Source: Ferriphaselus sp. R-1
GTDB taxonomy: Bacteria > Pseudomonadota > Gammaproteobacteria > Burkholderiales > Gallionellaceae
DNA length: 64,000 bases
Direction: 5' to 3'
Assembly (NCBI RefSeq): GCF_000746095.1
Contig: NZ_JQKP01000001.1
Location: forward strand, 186,001 to 250,000
Every line of letters starts with the position of its first letter. Positions within the stretch are counted from its first letter, which is position 1. The position numbers were made by a program, and so were the translations under genes. The notes below the pieces were generated by a model. That model searched no databases. It was given only the letters and a program-made list of their open reading frames with translations, and was not told where the DNA came from. Shown piece by piece: positions 10,801-18,834 of the stretch.

Positions 10801-11045
10801 TCGACCAGGCGTTCGTGCGTCCGCTGGACGAGGACGTGGACAGCCAGGTGCTGGTCGAAGCCATCGTGGTCATGGCGCACAAGCTGGGCCTGAAGGTCAT
10901 TGCCGAAGGCGTGGAAACCGAAGCGCAGCGCGATTTCCTGCGCGGCATCGGCTGCGACTACGGTCAGGGCTATGTGTTCTCCAGGCCGGTACAGCCCGAG
11001 GCGTTCACGGCGGTACTGGAACGCAATGCCCAGAGCGAGGTTTGA
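7860..11045 (+). CDS. Cache-PAS-PAS-GGDEF-EAL c-di-GMP signalling protein
   Basis: This is a 1061-residue inner-membrane sensor with both c-di-GMP synthase and phosphodiesterase modules. A transmembrane helix (about 37-54) is followed by a periplasmic double-Cache-like domain and a second helix (about 348-372). Two PAS domains come next (about 385-500 and 505-620). The GGDEF domain (near residue 708) has an intact RLGGDEF and an RETD inhibitory site. The EAL domain (about 805-1055) keeps AEALLRW, DDFGTGYSS and DYLKIDQ, so both activities look possible. There is no strong ribosome site before ATG 7860; ATG 7875 is the alternative. It lies downstream of another GGDEF gene, with 72 bases between. 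Confidence 0.9.
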   Translation: MSEYSMERPKPLAGQSAGTQVAAHAEQGTYADTSPLWLIPLVAVLVAWGVLVDHVVDRHFEAVENDRIVASQKRVQHDVVGISSALQRRLETVRGATRLMVQARDVVAVLKHSGSDVRPSSQGREANIQRWGADPELVAVSRHLGEAADALGLDVIYVLNAAGDCIASSNAGDPDQFIGGNYADRQYFQQSQQGLIGQQYAVGKVSNIAGLYFSSPVIVDGKFIGAVAAKRNLYQLAYLVQQDDSFLVDENGVVILASNKAFEMHALAGAEVDRLSRDQRLSRYRVDAFPVLRLEPWGKDLPRLQRLNGQSQPMVVSRHEIAGFSFQVYSFVPLYGLLDQRSARDWFKLAGFAIGTLLLLLGVGGWMYLRNAHRSRALIDASERSYRGIFNSLEEAIYVQDAQGRFLDINDGVLKMYGHPREFFIGHTPEIVSAPGLNDATSIAQQVALAYAGEAQAFEFWAVRANGEVFPKEVHLYPGEHFGQKVVIAIAQDITERKRMEEARQLAQLVYQHTSEGLMVCDADNHILAVNPAFTETTGYTFEEVQGKTPRILHSGRQPPEFYRAMWEQLGSEGHWQGEIWNRRKSGEIFPEWLVINTIYHSGGSVDRRVGIFSDISARKQSEELIWRQANFDTLTELPNRRMFRDRLRIEVSKAHREGHMLALLFIDLDRFKEVNDTLGHEAGDQLLVQAALRITACLRETDTVARLGGDEFTVILPGLNDCNDVERIAQTLITRLSEPFTLLDIHEAYVSASIGIAIYPDDGQDESDLIKHADQAMYAAKAGGRNRYSYFTHALQEVAQNRLRLANALRGALEFGQMHVVFQPIVRLSDGHIHKAEALLRWQHPVRGFVSPAEFIPLAEEIGLIGELGNWVFRQSMDWVQRWHALHQGELQVSVNMSPLQFHGADTSQSWDEYLSGAQLTGHNVIIEITEGLLLHADPSITDKLLRYRDLGIQVAIDDFGTGYSSLAYLRKFDIDYLKIDQAFVRPLDEDVDSQVLVEAIVVMAHKLGLKVIAEGVETEAQRDFLRGIGCDYGQGYVFSRPVQPEAFTAVLERNAQSEV

Positions 11046-11046
11046 C

Positions 11047-11742
11047 GTGCGCATGCTCCTGCTCTGGGCGATGCTGGGTCTGGTGTCGCCAGCCTGCGCG
11101 CATGACCTGCCCGTGTTGTATGACTGGGATTCGGCCAACGGCAAGGTGCTGCGCGCCCGCATGTCCGCCGGGGCGGACTTCTGGCAACTCAGCCCGGTGT
11201 TCGCCACGCAGGAGACGCAGACCTATTGCGCCGTGGCCAGCGCGGTCACCGTACTCAACGCCCTGCCGTTGAGCAGGCCGGTCGATCCGGCCTATGCGCC
11301 GTATCCCTTCTTCACCCAGCGTAACTTCTTCAGCGCCGAAGTCACCCGGCTGATCAGCCCGCAGACCGTGCTGGCGCAAGGCATGACGCGCGACGAGATG
11401 GTGCAGGCGCTGACCTTGCACGGCGTGCAGGCACATTCGGTCGCGGGCGACAGCTTGAGCGAGGCGGCCCTGCGCGAGTTGTTGCATCAGGCCCTGGGTG
11501 ACGATGGCCGCTTCGTGCTGGCCAACTATCTGCGGGCGGAGTTGGGCCAGGTGGGGGGCGGCCACTGGTCGGTGCTGGCCGCTTATGACGAGATCAGCGA
11601 CCGCGTGCTGATCCTCGATGTCGCCAAGTACAAATACCCGCCGGTGTGGGTGGATCTCGCCACCTTGCGGCGGGCCATCGCCACCCGGGATGCGACCAGC
11701 GGCAAGGCGCGCGGTCTGGTGATCGTGCGGGCGGGCAGATAG
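11047..11742 (+). CDS. Exported phytochelatin-synthase-like protein
   Basis: This is a papain-fold protein of the phytochelatin synthase family (the PF05023 type). Bacterial members usually cleave glutathione to gamma-Glu-Cys and rarely make long phytochelatins. From the GTG at 11047 the protein is about 231 residues, with a signal peptide ending near PACA-HDLP, so it should act in the periplasm. The catalytic triad is visible: Cys in TYCAVAS (about residue 61), His in GGHWSVL (about 173) and Asp in LILDVAKYKYPPVWV (about 191). GTG 11047 is preferred because GCGAGG lies about six bases upstream; ATG 11053 is possible. It starts one base after the upstream c-di-GMP gene ends. Confidence 0.85.
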   Translation: MRMLLLWAMLGLVSPACAHDLPVLYDWDSANGKVLRARMSAGADFWQLSPVFATQETQTYCAVASAVTVLNALPLSRPVDPAYAPYPFFTQRNFFSAEVTRLISPQTVLAQGMTRDEMVQALTLHGVQAHSVAGDSLSEAALRELLHQALGDDGRFVLANYLRAELGQVGGGHWSVLAAYDEISDRVLILDVAKYKYPPVWVDLATLRRAIATRDATSGKARGLVIVRAGR

Positions 11743-11807
11743 TTCGCCTGTGCCGCTGGCCCGGCAGGTCTTACAATGCGCTCTTCGTCAGCTACAAGGA
11801 AAGTGTC

Positions 11808-12239
11808 GTGGATTTCATCTCATGGGCGGTGTTCGGCATCCTGTTCATTCTGGCCGAGACCGCCATCGGCAGTCGTCATGCGCTGGCCATCGGGCTGGCG
11901 TTCCTCTATCCCGCCATCGCGGACCTGACCAAAGCCTCGCTCGGCATCCAGCTGACCGTGCTGCTGGCCGGTGCGCTGGTCCACCTGCTGATCGTCACTG
12001 CGCTGCGTCGTCGTCCGGGCGTGGCAGCGGAGCAGGCACACGACGATCTGGGGCAGCGCGTCGAAGTGCTGGAATGGCTGGATGAGTGCACCGCGCGGGT
12101 GAGCTATCGTGGCCGCGAATGGGAGGCCGACAAGGTGCGCGCCGAGATGCCCGATGCCGACTCCGGCATCATCCGGGCCGTGCAGTATGGCCGTCTGGTG
12201 ATCTCGACCGAGCGGGCTGATGCGCCCGTCGGAAAGTAG
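11808..12239 (+). CDS. Short NfeD-like membrane protein
   Basis: This 143-residue protein has two or three hydrophobic helices in the first 70 residues. A small C-terminal domain follows (GQRVEVLEW through YRGREWEADKV) that fits the OB-fold of NfeD-family proteins. Such proteins often partner membrane proteases or stomatin-like proteins, but neither is adjacent. The start is GTG 11808, with AAGGAA six bases upstream; an open frame extends further upstream but overlaps the previous gene out of its frame. It is followed three bases later by the repeat-kinase gene, so the two are probably co-transcribed. The function is unknown beyond the family. Confidence 0.7.
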   Translation: MDFISWAVFGILFILAETAIGSRHALAIGLAFLYPAIADLTKASLGIQLTVLLAGALVHLLIVTALRRRPGVAAEQAHDDLGQRVEVLEWLDECTARVSYRGREWEADKVRAEMPDADSGIIRAVQYGRLVISTERADAPVGK

Positions 12240-12242
12240 CCC

Positions 12243-13559
12243 GTGCACACACTGGCGGCCCTGCGGGCGGGCGAACTGGCTGGTATCCGGCGACTCGACC
12301 TGGCGGCAGGTCTGACCGAGTTCCCCCGCGAGATATTCGCACTCGCCGATACGCTGGAGATACTCAACCTCTCCGGTAACGCGCTCTCCAGCCTGCCGGA
12401 CGACCTGGACCGGCTGCACCGGCTGCGCGTCATCTTCGTCTCCGACAACCAGTTCACCCGCGTGCCGGACGTGCTGGGTCGCTGCCGCAACCTGGAGATG
12501 ATAGGTTTCAAGGCGAACCAGATCAGCGAGCTGCCCGCTGCCGCGCTGCCCGAGAAGTTGCGCTGGCTGATCCTGACCGACAACCGGCTGAGCGTGCTCC
12601 CGGCTGAGCTCGGTCGTTGCACCCGCTTGCAGAAGCTGATGCTGGCGGGCAACCGGCTGGAGCGTCTGCAGGAGGAGCTGGCGGCGTGCCGCAATCTGGA
12701 ACTGCTGCGCATCTCCGCCAATCGTTTCCGGAGCTTGCCCGACTGGCTGACTACGCTGCCGCGTCTGGCCTGGCTGGCGTATTCCGGCAACCCGTGCAGC
12801 GCTGCCGACGAGGCCGCTGCGCTGGAGGACCTGCACATCAGCCCGGTCGAATGGCACGCGCTGGAACTGCATCACGCTTTGGGCGAGGGCGCGTCCGGCG
12901 TGATCTACCGCGCCCATCACCGCACGGCGGATGAGCCGGTGGCGGTCAAGATGTTCAAGGGCGCGCTCACCAGTGACGGATCGCCGCGCAGCGAAAAGGC
13001 CGCGTGCATCGCCGCCGGGTCGCATCCGGGGCTGATTCCCGTCGTCGGCAAGGTGAGTGGGCATCCCGCTGACGTGCCGGGGCTGGTGATGTCGCTGATC
13101 GACCCCAGCTTCGGCAACCTGGCCGGGCCGCCCAGCCTGGAATCCTGCACCCGCGATGTCTATCCGGCGGACGCCCGCTTTTCCTTGCGCGCCGCGCTCG
13201 ACCTCGCCCTGGGCATCGCCTCGGTGGTCGCCCATCTGCACCAGCGTGGCGTGATGCACGGCGACCTCTACGCGCACAACATCCTGTGGAACCGCGCGGG
13301 CGACTGCCTGCTCGGTGATTTCGGGGCGGCTTCGTTCCTGCCGCGCCAACAAGCCGCGCACGCCATCGCCTTGCAGCGTCTGGAAGTGCGCGCCTTCGCT
13401 TGTCTACTGGAAGAAGTGCTGGAGCGTTGCACCGCGCCAGCGGCTGAGTTGGCCGGACTGTGGCAGTTGCAGCAGCGTTGTGCGGATGCCGATGTGGCGG
13501 CCAGACCCTTGTTCACCGAGATACGGGAGGTACTGGCCGGGATGTCGGGTCAGCCCTGA
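12243..13559 (+). CDS. Leucine-rich-repeat protein fused to a protein kinase domain
   Basis: This 438-residue protein has two parts. Residues 1-190 hold about seven leucine-rich repeats of the bacterial LxxLxLxxNxLxxLP type. Residues 205-438 form a serine/threonine-type kinase domain. Its key elements are present: the glycine loop GEGASGVIYRA, the lysine in VAVKMFK, a catalytic loop HGDLYAHN (with Gly in place of the usual Arg before Asp), and the metal-binding GDFGAAS. A catalytically active kinase is plausible. There is no signal peptide or membrane helix, so it should be cytoplasmic. The start is GTG 12243, three bases after the NfeD-like gene. The substrate is unknown. Confidence 0.85.
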   Translation: MHTLAALRAGELAGIRRLDLAAGLTEFPREIFALADTLEILNLSGNALSSLPDDLDRLHRLRVIFVSDNQFTRVPDVLGRCRNLEMIGFKANQISELPAAALPEKLRWLILTDNRLSVLPAELGRCTRLQKLMLAGNRLERLQEELAACRNLELLRISANRFRSLPDWLTTLPRLAWLAYSGNPCSAADEAAALEDLHISPVEWHALELHHALGEGASGVIYRAHHRTADEPVAVKMFKGALTSDGSPRSEKAACIAAGSHPGLIPVVGKVSGHPADVPGLVMSLIDPSFGNLAGPPSLESCTRDVYPADARFSLRAALDLALGIASVVAHLHQRGVMHGDLYAHNILWNRAGDCLLGDFGAASFLPRQQAAHAIALQRLEVRAFACLLEEVLERCTAPAAELAGLWQLQQRCADADVAARPLFTEIREVLAGMSGQP

Positions 13560-13594
13560 GTGCCGCAAGGCCCCGGGGCTGACGGTGGCTGTGC

Positions 13595-14566
13595 TCAGAA
13601 GCGCTGGGTGATACCCAGCGTCGCGCCCAGATTGCTGGTGAGTTGCGTGCCGGTCACGTTCTGATAGACCGGGACCTGGAGCAGGGCGTAGATGCGCGTG
13701 TCCGGCGCGGCGGCGATGCTGATGCCGGGGCTGAGCGCCAGCGTCTGGCCGCCGGTGTTGGCCGGCACCCCGGCCTGACCACCTTCACTGCCGCTGATAT
13801 GCAGGTTGGCTTGGGCGGTCAGCGCCACTTCATGCGTCAGCGGATAGGCCAGCCCGGTCGCCAGCGCGACACTGTAGCCCGGCTTGTAGCTGCCGGTCGC
13901 AGTGCCGTTATCGCCCGCCGTATTGAGCGCCTGTTGCGCGGTGGCGCTGGCGAACCAGCGCAGCCCGCCGTCGGGAGGACTGCTGTTGTAGCTCAGGCCG
14001 AGGATGCCGTCGGTGGTGCCGGTGCCCGGCTGGAACATGCGTTCAGCGGCGGTCAGGCCATCGACGGCCATCTGGTTGGTCTTGCCGGTAGGCAGTTTCA
14101 CCCCGACTCGCACCGTGAAACCGTTGGGAGACTCGCCGCCCAGGCGGTAGCTGGCCAGCAGCTTCACATCACCCAGCGTAGTGAAATCCCAAGTGTCCGG
14201 TGCGCCGGGCGTGGCGGAGCCGTGCTGGTGGTAGCGCTTCAGCATTGGCGCTTCGATCTCGGCCTGCCATTGCGGGCTGAAGGTATAGCCCAGGTTCGCC
14301 ACGAAATTCTGGTTGGTGGTGGTGATCTCGTCACCGGCGGCTGCCGTGGCTACCGTGAAGTTCGGCAGCTTGCCGGTGCCGCTGCGCAGCTGGTCGCTCT
14401 TGATGTACTCGTAACGCAGGCCGAAGGTGAAGCCCTCGCGCACATTGCTGCCCTGCGCATCCCAGCCGGTATCGGCCAGACAGAAACCTGCACCGCAGGC
14501 CAGCGCCTGCCCCGAAGCCAAAGCAGCGCTCAGCGCCAGAGCCAACGTCGTGTGTTTTGTGTTCAT
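13595..14566 (-). CDS. Outer-membrane beta-barrel protein, possible channel
   Basis: This 323-residue protein has a signal peptide (cleavage near ALA-CGAG) and many short amphipathic strands. It ends in a C-terminal phenylalanine (GITQRF), as beta-barrels inserted by the BAM machinery do. Segments such as VRVGVKLPTGKTN and GTGTTDGILGLSY resemble the MetA-pathway/transporter-like barrel family (PF13557 type), but I cannot name a substrate. It lies after mshG on the same strand. A long perfect inverted repeat stands between them, so it is probably transcribed separately. AGGGAGATAAC before the ATG provides a ribosome site. Confidence 0.7.
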   Translation of the reverse strand: MNTKHTTLALALSAALASGQALACGAGFCLADTGWDAQGSNVREGFTFGLRYEYIKSDQLRSGTGKLPNFTVATAAAGDEITTTNQNFVANLGYTFSPQWQAEIEAPMLKRYHQHGSATPGAPDTWDFTTLGDVKLLASYRLGGESPNGFTVRVGVKLPTGKTNQMAVDGLTAAERMFQPGTGTTDGILGLSYNSSPPDGGLRWFASATAQQALNTAGDNGTATGSYKPGYSVALATGLAYPLTHEVALTAQANLHISGSEGGQAGVPANTGGQTLALSPGISIAAAPDTRIYALLQVPVYQNVTGTQLTSNLGATLGITQRF

Positions 14567-14614
14567 TTTTGTTATCTCCCTGAAATGGTGGGCAACTGTA
14601 GCTCATTCGCGCAA

Positions 14615-14647
14615 GCCGGGGGTGCGACAAAATGTCGCACCCCCGGC
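14615..14647. repeat. Perfect 15-base inverted repeat, terminator or operator
   Basis: Arms 14615-14629 and 14633-14647 are exact complements with an AAA spacer. The core is TGCGACA-AAA-TGTCGCA. The repeat lies after the mshG stop and ahead of the beta-barrel gene. There is no T-tract on either side, so it is not a standard intrinsic terminator. The same 7-3-7 core occurs, slightly degenerate, at 26793-26809 and 28915-28931, which favours a protein-binding site. Confidence 0.6.
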
Positions 14648-14679
14648 CATGCCGGTCCGGTTCAACGGCATTTTAGGCA

Positions 14680-15909
14680 TCAGTGATGCAGCGCGGCCTG
14701 GCTGTAGTCCCACATCGGCAGGAAGATGGCGAGGGCGAACACGAGGACGAAGCCAGCCAGGATCACGATCAGCACCGGCTCGATCTGCTGGCTCAGGTTC
14801 TTCACCGAGTATTCGACTTCGCGCTCGTACATGTCGGCGATCTCGAACATCATGCCGTCCAGGTCGCCGGTCTCTTCGCCCACGGCGATCATTTGCAGCA
14901 TGATGGGATCGAAGATTTTGGCGGCGCTGGCCACGCGCAGGATGCTCTCGCCGCGTTCGACCCCGGCTTGCATCTGCTCGATCTTCTCGCGGAAGTAGCC
15001 GTTATCGACCACGATGCTGACCACCTGCATGCCTTGCACCACCGGCACGCCGCTCTTGAACGAGAGGCCGAGGCTGCGCGCGAAGCGGGCGGCGGTGGAC
15101 TTCAAGATGATCTGGCCGATGATGGGGATGCGTATCTTGTAGCGGTCCCACAGATATTTCCCCTGCCGCGTGGCGATGAAGATCTGGATGGCGATGAAGG
15201 CCGCGACCAGCACGCCCAGCATCGTCGGCCAGTGGTGCACCATGAAATCGGAGAAGGCGATCAGGTATTGCGTCATCATCGGCAGCTTCGCGCCCATGCT
15301 CCTGAACACGTTGGCGAAAGAAGGGATGACGTACAGGTTGACGATCACGATCGCCGCCGCCATCGCCACGATCACGAAGCTGGGGTAGCGCATCGCGGCC
15401 TTGATGCTGTCGCGCGTGCGTTTGTCGAATTCGATATGGCCGAACAAGCTCAGGAAGGTGGTGTCCAGCGTGCCGGTCGCTTCGCCCGCCTGCACCATGC
15501 TGATGTAGAACGGGCTGAACGCTTTCGGGTGCGCGCGCATGGCGGTGCTGAGGTCGCGCCCGCTGTCGAGATCGGCGCGCAGCTCGCCGAGGATGCGGCG
15601 CAGCGAACCGTTGCGGGAGGATTCCTGCAATCCCGTGAGCGCCCGCATGATGGGCACGCCCGCCTTGAGCAGGCTGTACATCTGGCGGCTGAACAGCATC
15701 ATCTCCGAGGGGGAGACATGGCGCAGCGCGCGCTCGGCCTTGTCCCACCATACGCGCCACGGGATGAGCTGGCGCGCGGCCCGTATCTCCACCGGGATGA
15801 TGCCGACCCCGAACAACTGGCTTGCGACGGCGTTGCTGTCCGCGCCTTCCAGCGAACCTTTCACCAGTTCGCCGCGCTCGTTGCGTCCCTTGTAGTGGAA
15901 TGCGGCCAT
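14680..15909 (-). CDS. mshG: MshG, inner-membrane platform protein of the MSHA pilus
   Basis: This is a GspF/PilC-family polytopic protein that forms the inner-membrane platform on which the assembly ATPase acts. The 409-residue protein has two T2SSF domains (about 70-190 and 275-395). Hydrophobic segments lie near 170-195, 220-240 and at the C-terminus. The N-terminal motif AFHYKGRNERGELVKGSL is typical. Its start shares a base with the mshE stop (TGATG). It is the last gene of the long MSHA run. Confidence 0.92.
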   Translation of the reverse strand: MAAFHYKGRNERGELVKGSLEGADSNAVASQLFGVGIIPVEIRAARQLIPWRVWWDKAERALRHVSPSEMMLFSRQMYSLLKAGVPIMRALTGLQESSRNGSLRRILGELRADLDSGRDLSTAMRAHPKAFSPFYISMVQAGEATGTLDTTFLSLFGHIEFDKRTRDSIKAAMRYPSFVIVAMAAAIVIVNLYVIPSFANVFRSMGAKLPMMTQYLIAFSDFMVHHWPTMLGVLVAAFIAIQIFIATRQGKYLWDRYKIRIPIIGQIILKSTAARFARSLGLSFKSGVPVVQGMQVVSIVVDNGYFREKIEQMQAGVERGESILRVASAAKIFDPIMLQMIAVGEETGDLDGMMFEIADMYEREVEYSVKNLSQQIEPVLIVILAGFVLVFALAIFLPMWDYSQAALHH

Positions 15910-17612
15910 CAGTCATCCACCTGGTTGCTGATGCGCATCACCTCGGCCACCGACGTGGTCCCCGTCAGCATGCGCGCGATGGCATCGTCCAGCAGGGTTT
16001 TGCCGGTCAGCTGTTCACGCGCTGCCTGGATGAAGCGCGTCGCATCGTGATGAGCGGCGAGGTCGATCAGCGCGCGGTTCATCACCAGCATCTCATACAC
16101 CGCCTGCCGTCCGTTGTAGCCGGTCTTGTTGCAATACGAGCAGCCATGGCCGGTGCGCAGCTGGTTCCACTCGGCCTCGGCCACGCCTGCCTGCAACAGC
16201 CACTCCGCCTCGATGGCGCTGGGCGCATGCGGTTGGCTGCAACTCTCGCAGACGCGGCGCAGCAGACGTTGTGCCAGCAGCACCTGCACCGACGAGGCCA
16301 CCATGTAACGCGGCACGCCCATGTCCACCAACCGCGCCAGCGTGCCCGCCGCATCGCGCGTGTGCAGGGTGGAAAACACCAAGTGGCCGGTGATGGCGGC
16401 GCGCAGGCCGATCTGCGCCGTTTCCGGATCGCGCATCTCGCCCACCAGGATGATGTCCGGGTCTTGCCGCAGCACCGAACGCAGCACCCGCGCGAAGGTC
16501 AGGTCGATCTTTTCGTTCACCTGCACCTGATTGATGCCGGGCAGGCGGTACTCCACCGGGTCTTCCACGGTGACGATCTTCTGCTCGATACTGTTGATCT
16601 CGTCCAGCGCGGCGTACAGCGTGGTGGTCTTGCCGCTGCCGGTCGGCCCGGTCACCAGCACCATGCCTTCGCTGCGGTGGATGATCTTGCGGAACTCCTT
16701 GAGCATCTCCGGCGACATGCCCAGCTTCTCCAGCGACAGGAAGTTGCCGCTGCGGTTGAGCAGGCGCAGCACCACCGATTCGCCGTACTGCGTGGGCATG
16801 GACGAGACGCGCACGTCCACCACCTGATCGCGCGCGCGCATGTGGAAGCGGCCATCCTGCGGCAGGCGCTTCTCGGAGATGTCCAGCCCGGACATCAGTT
16901 TGAGGCGCAACACCAGGGCGGGCGCGATGTTCGGGTCGGCCTCGGTCTGCAAGTGCAGCGCGCCGTCGATGCGGAAGCGGATGCGCAACTGCCGCTCCAT
17001 CGGTTCGATGTGCACGTCGGAAGCGCGGATGCGCATCGCATCGTCGAAGATGGTCTGCAACAGCTTCACCACCGGCGCGGCCTCCAGATTGGCGGCCTCG
17101 TCCAGCTCGTGCAGATCGACGATGCTGTCGCTCATGTCGTCGGACAGTTCCTGCGCCAGGCCGCTGATCTCCTCGGTGCGGCGATAGACCCGATCCAGCG
17201 TCTCGAAGAACTGGCTTTCCGCCACCACGACCAGCGTCAACTCGCTGCGCAGCAAACGCTTCAGCTCGTCGTACAGCAACAGGTCGGTAGGATCGACCAT
17301 GCCGACCACCAGCGCGCCATCCCGTTCTTCCAGCACGATGGCGTGCAGGCGGCGCGACTGGTATTCGGACAGGCGGCGGCTGACTTCGGGGCGCAGGTGG
17401 AAATGGCGCAGGTCAATGAACGACAGCCCCAATTGTCCGGCCAGTGCCTGCGCCACTTGCAGCTCGGTGGCGAACTTGCGCTCGACCAGCACCTTGCCCA
17501 GCCGTTCGCCGCTCTGCCGTTGTTGCTCCAGCGCCTGGCCGAGGTTGTCCTGCAACACATGCCCCAGTTGCACCAGCATGTCGCCCAGCCGGGCTTTTCC
17601 GTAACGTGCCAT
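15909..17612 (-). CDS. mshE: MshE, MSHA pilus assembly ATPase with c-di-GMP-binding-type N-terminus
   Basis: This is the hexameric extension ATPase of the MSHA pilus. The 567-residue protein starts with a MshEN-type domain: RLGDMLVQLGHVLQD, then ALEQQ and RLGKVLVE. Vibrio cholerae MshE is known to bind c-di-GMP through this domain, with the RLG and glutamine residues making contacts. The C-terminal ATPase domain has Walker A (GPTGSGKTTT), an Asp box, a Walker B region (DIILVGEMRDPET) and a tetracysteine zinc site (CESC...CSYC). The gene is followed directly by mshG. With several GGDEF proteins nearby, direct c-di-GMP control of pilus extension is likely. Confidence 0.93.
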   Translation of the reverse strand: MARYGKARLGDMLVQLGHVLQDNLGQALEQQRQSGERLGKVLVERKFATELQVAQALAGQLGLSFIDLRHFHLRPEVSRRLSEYQSRRLHAIVLEERDGALVVGMVDPTDLLLYDELKRLLRSELTLVVVAESQFFETLDRVYRRTEEISGLAQELSDDMSDSIVDLHELDEAANLEAAPVVKLLQTIFDDAMRIRASDVHIEPMERQLRIRFRIDGALHLQTEADPNIAPALVLRLKLMSGLDISEKRLPQDGRFHMRARDQVVDVRVSSMPTQYGESVVLRLLNRSGNFLSLEKLGMSPEMLKEFRKIIHRSEGMVLVTGPTGSGKTTTLYAALDEINSIEQKIVTVEDPVEYRLPGINQVQVNEKIDLTFARVLRSVLRQDPDIILVGEMRDPETAQIGLRAAITGHLVFSTLHTRDAAGTLARLVDMGVPRYMVASSVQVLLAQRLLRRVCESCSQPHAPSAIEAEWLLQAGVAEAEWNQLRTGHGCSYCNKTGYNGRQAVYEMLVMNRALIDLAAHHDATRFIQAAREQLTGKTLLDDAIARMLTGTTSVAEVMRISNQVDD

Positions 17613-17615
17613 TGC

Positions 17616-18665
17616 TTACTCTCCCTGCCGTTTCTGTCCGCCGTTCAAACGCTGTTCGGCGAAGCGCTGCATCTCCGGTGCCAACGTGCCCAGCGCCAAG
17701 GCGCGCTGATACGCTGACTTCGCCTCGGCTTCGCGTCCCGCCGCTTGCAGCGAGATCCCCAAACCTACCCACCAGCCCGCGCTATCCGGCGCGAGTTGCA
17801 GTGCCGCTTGATAGTCTGCGACGGCTTCCTCGTGTTTGCCCAAACGCTGTGCCAGCGTCCCCATGAACGCGCGGTAGTCCGGTTTCTGTTGCGCGTGCGG
17901 CGCACTGGCGCGCAAGGTCTCCAGTGCCGCCGCCACCTCGCCGCGCTCCACGCGCAGCCGCGCCAGCAACATGGCATCGGCACTTGCGTCGGGATGCAAG
18001 TTCAGCCCGTCTTGCAGCAGCCGTTCGGCTTCGCTCGAACGCCGCGCCTGAATCAACAGTCTAGCCAGCAAGGTGCGGGCTTCGCGATGCCCGTTGTCCA
18101 GCTTCAGCGTTGAAGTCAGCGCGGTCTGCGCCTCCTCCTCGCGTCCCTGTTCGACCAGCATCACCGCCCGCGCGTACTCGGCATCGGCCTGGTTCTGCGT
18201 GTTCATCTTCTTGCCGGTCGTGGGAGCTAAGGTCGAGTGTGCGGTCGGGGCGGAGGGAGTCAGCACTTTTTGCGAGGGTGCCGGGGCGGCCACCGGATCG
18301 ACGGGTTTGGCGGGCTCAGTCTTGGCCAGCGCCAGCGGAGCAGCGGCTTGAGCTTTGACCGGCGCGACCGTGCTCGCGGCGGGCGTGACCGCCCGTTTCG
18401 CGGTTGCGCTTGTGCGTGCCGGAGCCGGTGCGCTGGCCGCTACTGGCGCAGCCGCCACCTCGGCAGCGGGCGGAGTGGCGGCAGGCGCGCTCCCCGTCGG
18501 GCGCATCACCCACACCAGCGTGGCGGTGACCACCAGCACCAGCGCACCGGCGAACCACGGCCAGCGGCGTGGCTGCTCCGCTACGCCAGCCAGCGTCTGC
18601 TCGCCCACTTTCACCGCCACGCCACGCCGGTCCAGATCCTGCAATACCTGATTGATCACACTCAT
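17616..18665 (-). CDS. mshN: MshN, TPR protein of the MSHA pilus system
   Basis: This 349-residue protein has a short cytoplasmic N-terminus (MSVINQVLQDLDRRG) and one transmembrane helix near residues 35-52. A long Ala/Pro-rich periplasmic linker follows, then about four tetratricopeptide repeats from residue 160 to the end. This matches MshN, thought to help secretin or platform assembly. The gene lies between mshM and mshE, as in known msh loci. The 169 bases separating it from mshM hold two inverted copies of a repetitive element rather than a gene. Confidence 0.85.
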   Translation of the reverse strand: MSVINQVLQDLDRRGVAVKVGEQTLAGVAEQPRRWPWFAGALVLVVTATLVWVMRPTGSAPAATPPAAEVAAAPVAASAPAPARTSATAKRAVTPAASTVAPVKAQAAAPLALAKTEPAKPVDPVAAPAPSQKVLTPSAPTAHSTLAPTTGKKMNTQNQADAEYARAVMLVEQGREEEAQTALTSTLKLDNGHREARTLLARLLIQARRSSEAERLLQDGLNLHPDASADAMLLARLRVERGEVAAALETLRASAPHAQQKPDYRAFMGTLAQRLGKHEEAVADYQAALQLAPDSAGWWVGLGISLQAAGREAEAKSAYQRALALGTLAPEMQRFAEQRLNGGQKRQGE

Positions 18666-18682
18666 GCTTTAACTCGAACCTT

Positions 18683-18795
18683 GTCATTCCGGCGCAGGCC
18701 GGAATTCAGTTGATTGAAAAATCGGGCCAATGCCAACATGCTGTCTGCTGCGCAGAATGTTTGTCTTGCTGGATTCCGGCCTGCGCCGGAATGAC
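18683..18795. repeat. Pair of inverted 23-base repeats, REP/BIME-like, between mshN and mshM
   Basis: The copy at 18683-18705 and its exact reverse complement at 18773-18795 share the core ATTCCGGCCTGCGCCGG and end in AATGAC. They are separated by 67 bases. A third identical copy lies inside the permease gene at 32474-32496. Internal palindromy and intergenic clustering are typical of REP-like elements. The two copies would form a hairpin in the msh transcript and could affect mshN expression. Confidence 0.8.
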
Positions 18796-18834
18796 GGTGT
18801 GGCGTATTTGGGGCTGAATCTACAAACAACATCC

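Noticed and set aside
11820-13361. 513-codon open frame opposite the NfeD-like and repeat-kinase genes
   Set aside because: The kinase and repeat motifs on the plus strand are clear; the antisense frame shows no family pattern.
14615-14647. Intrinsic terminator after mshG
   Set aside because: The hairpin is perfect but has no T-tract on either strand, and related copies occur at upstream positions of other genes, so a binding site is kept as the main reading.
15822-17717. 631-codon open frame opposite mshE
   Set aside because: The composition is rich in His, Gln and Arg with no domain. MshE on the other strand is certain.
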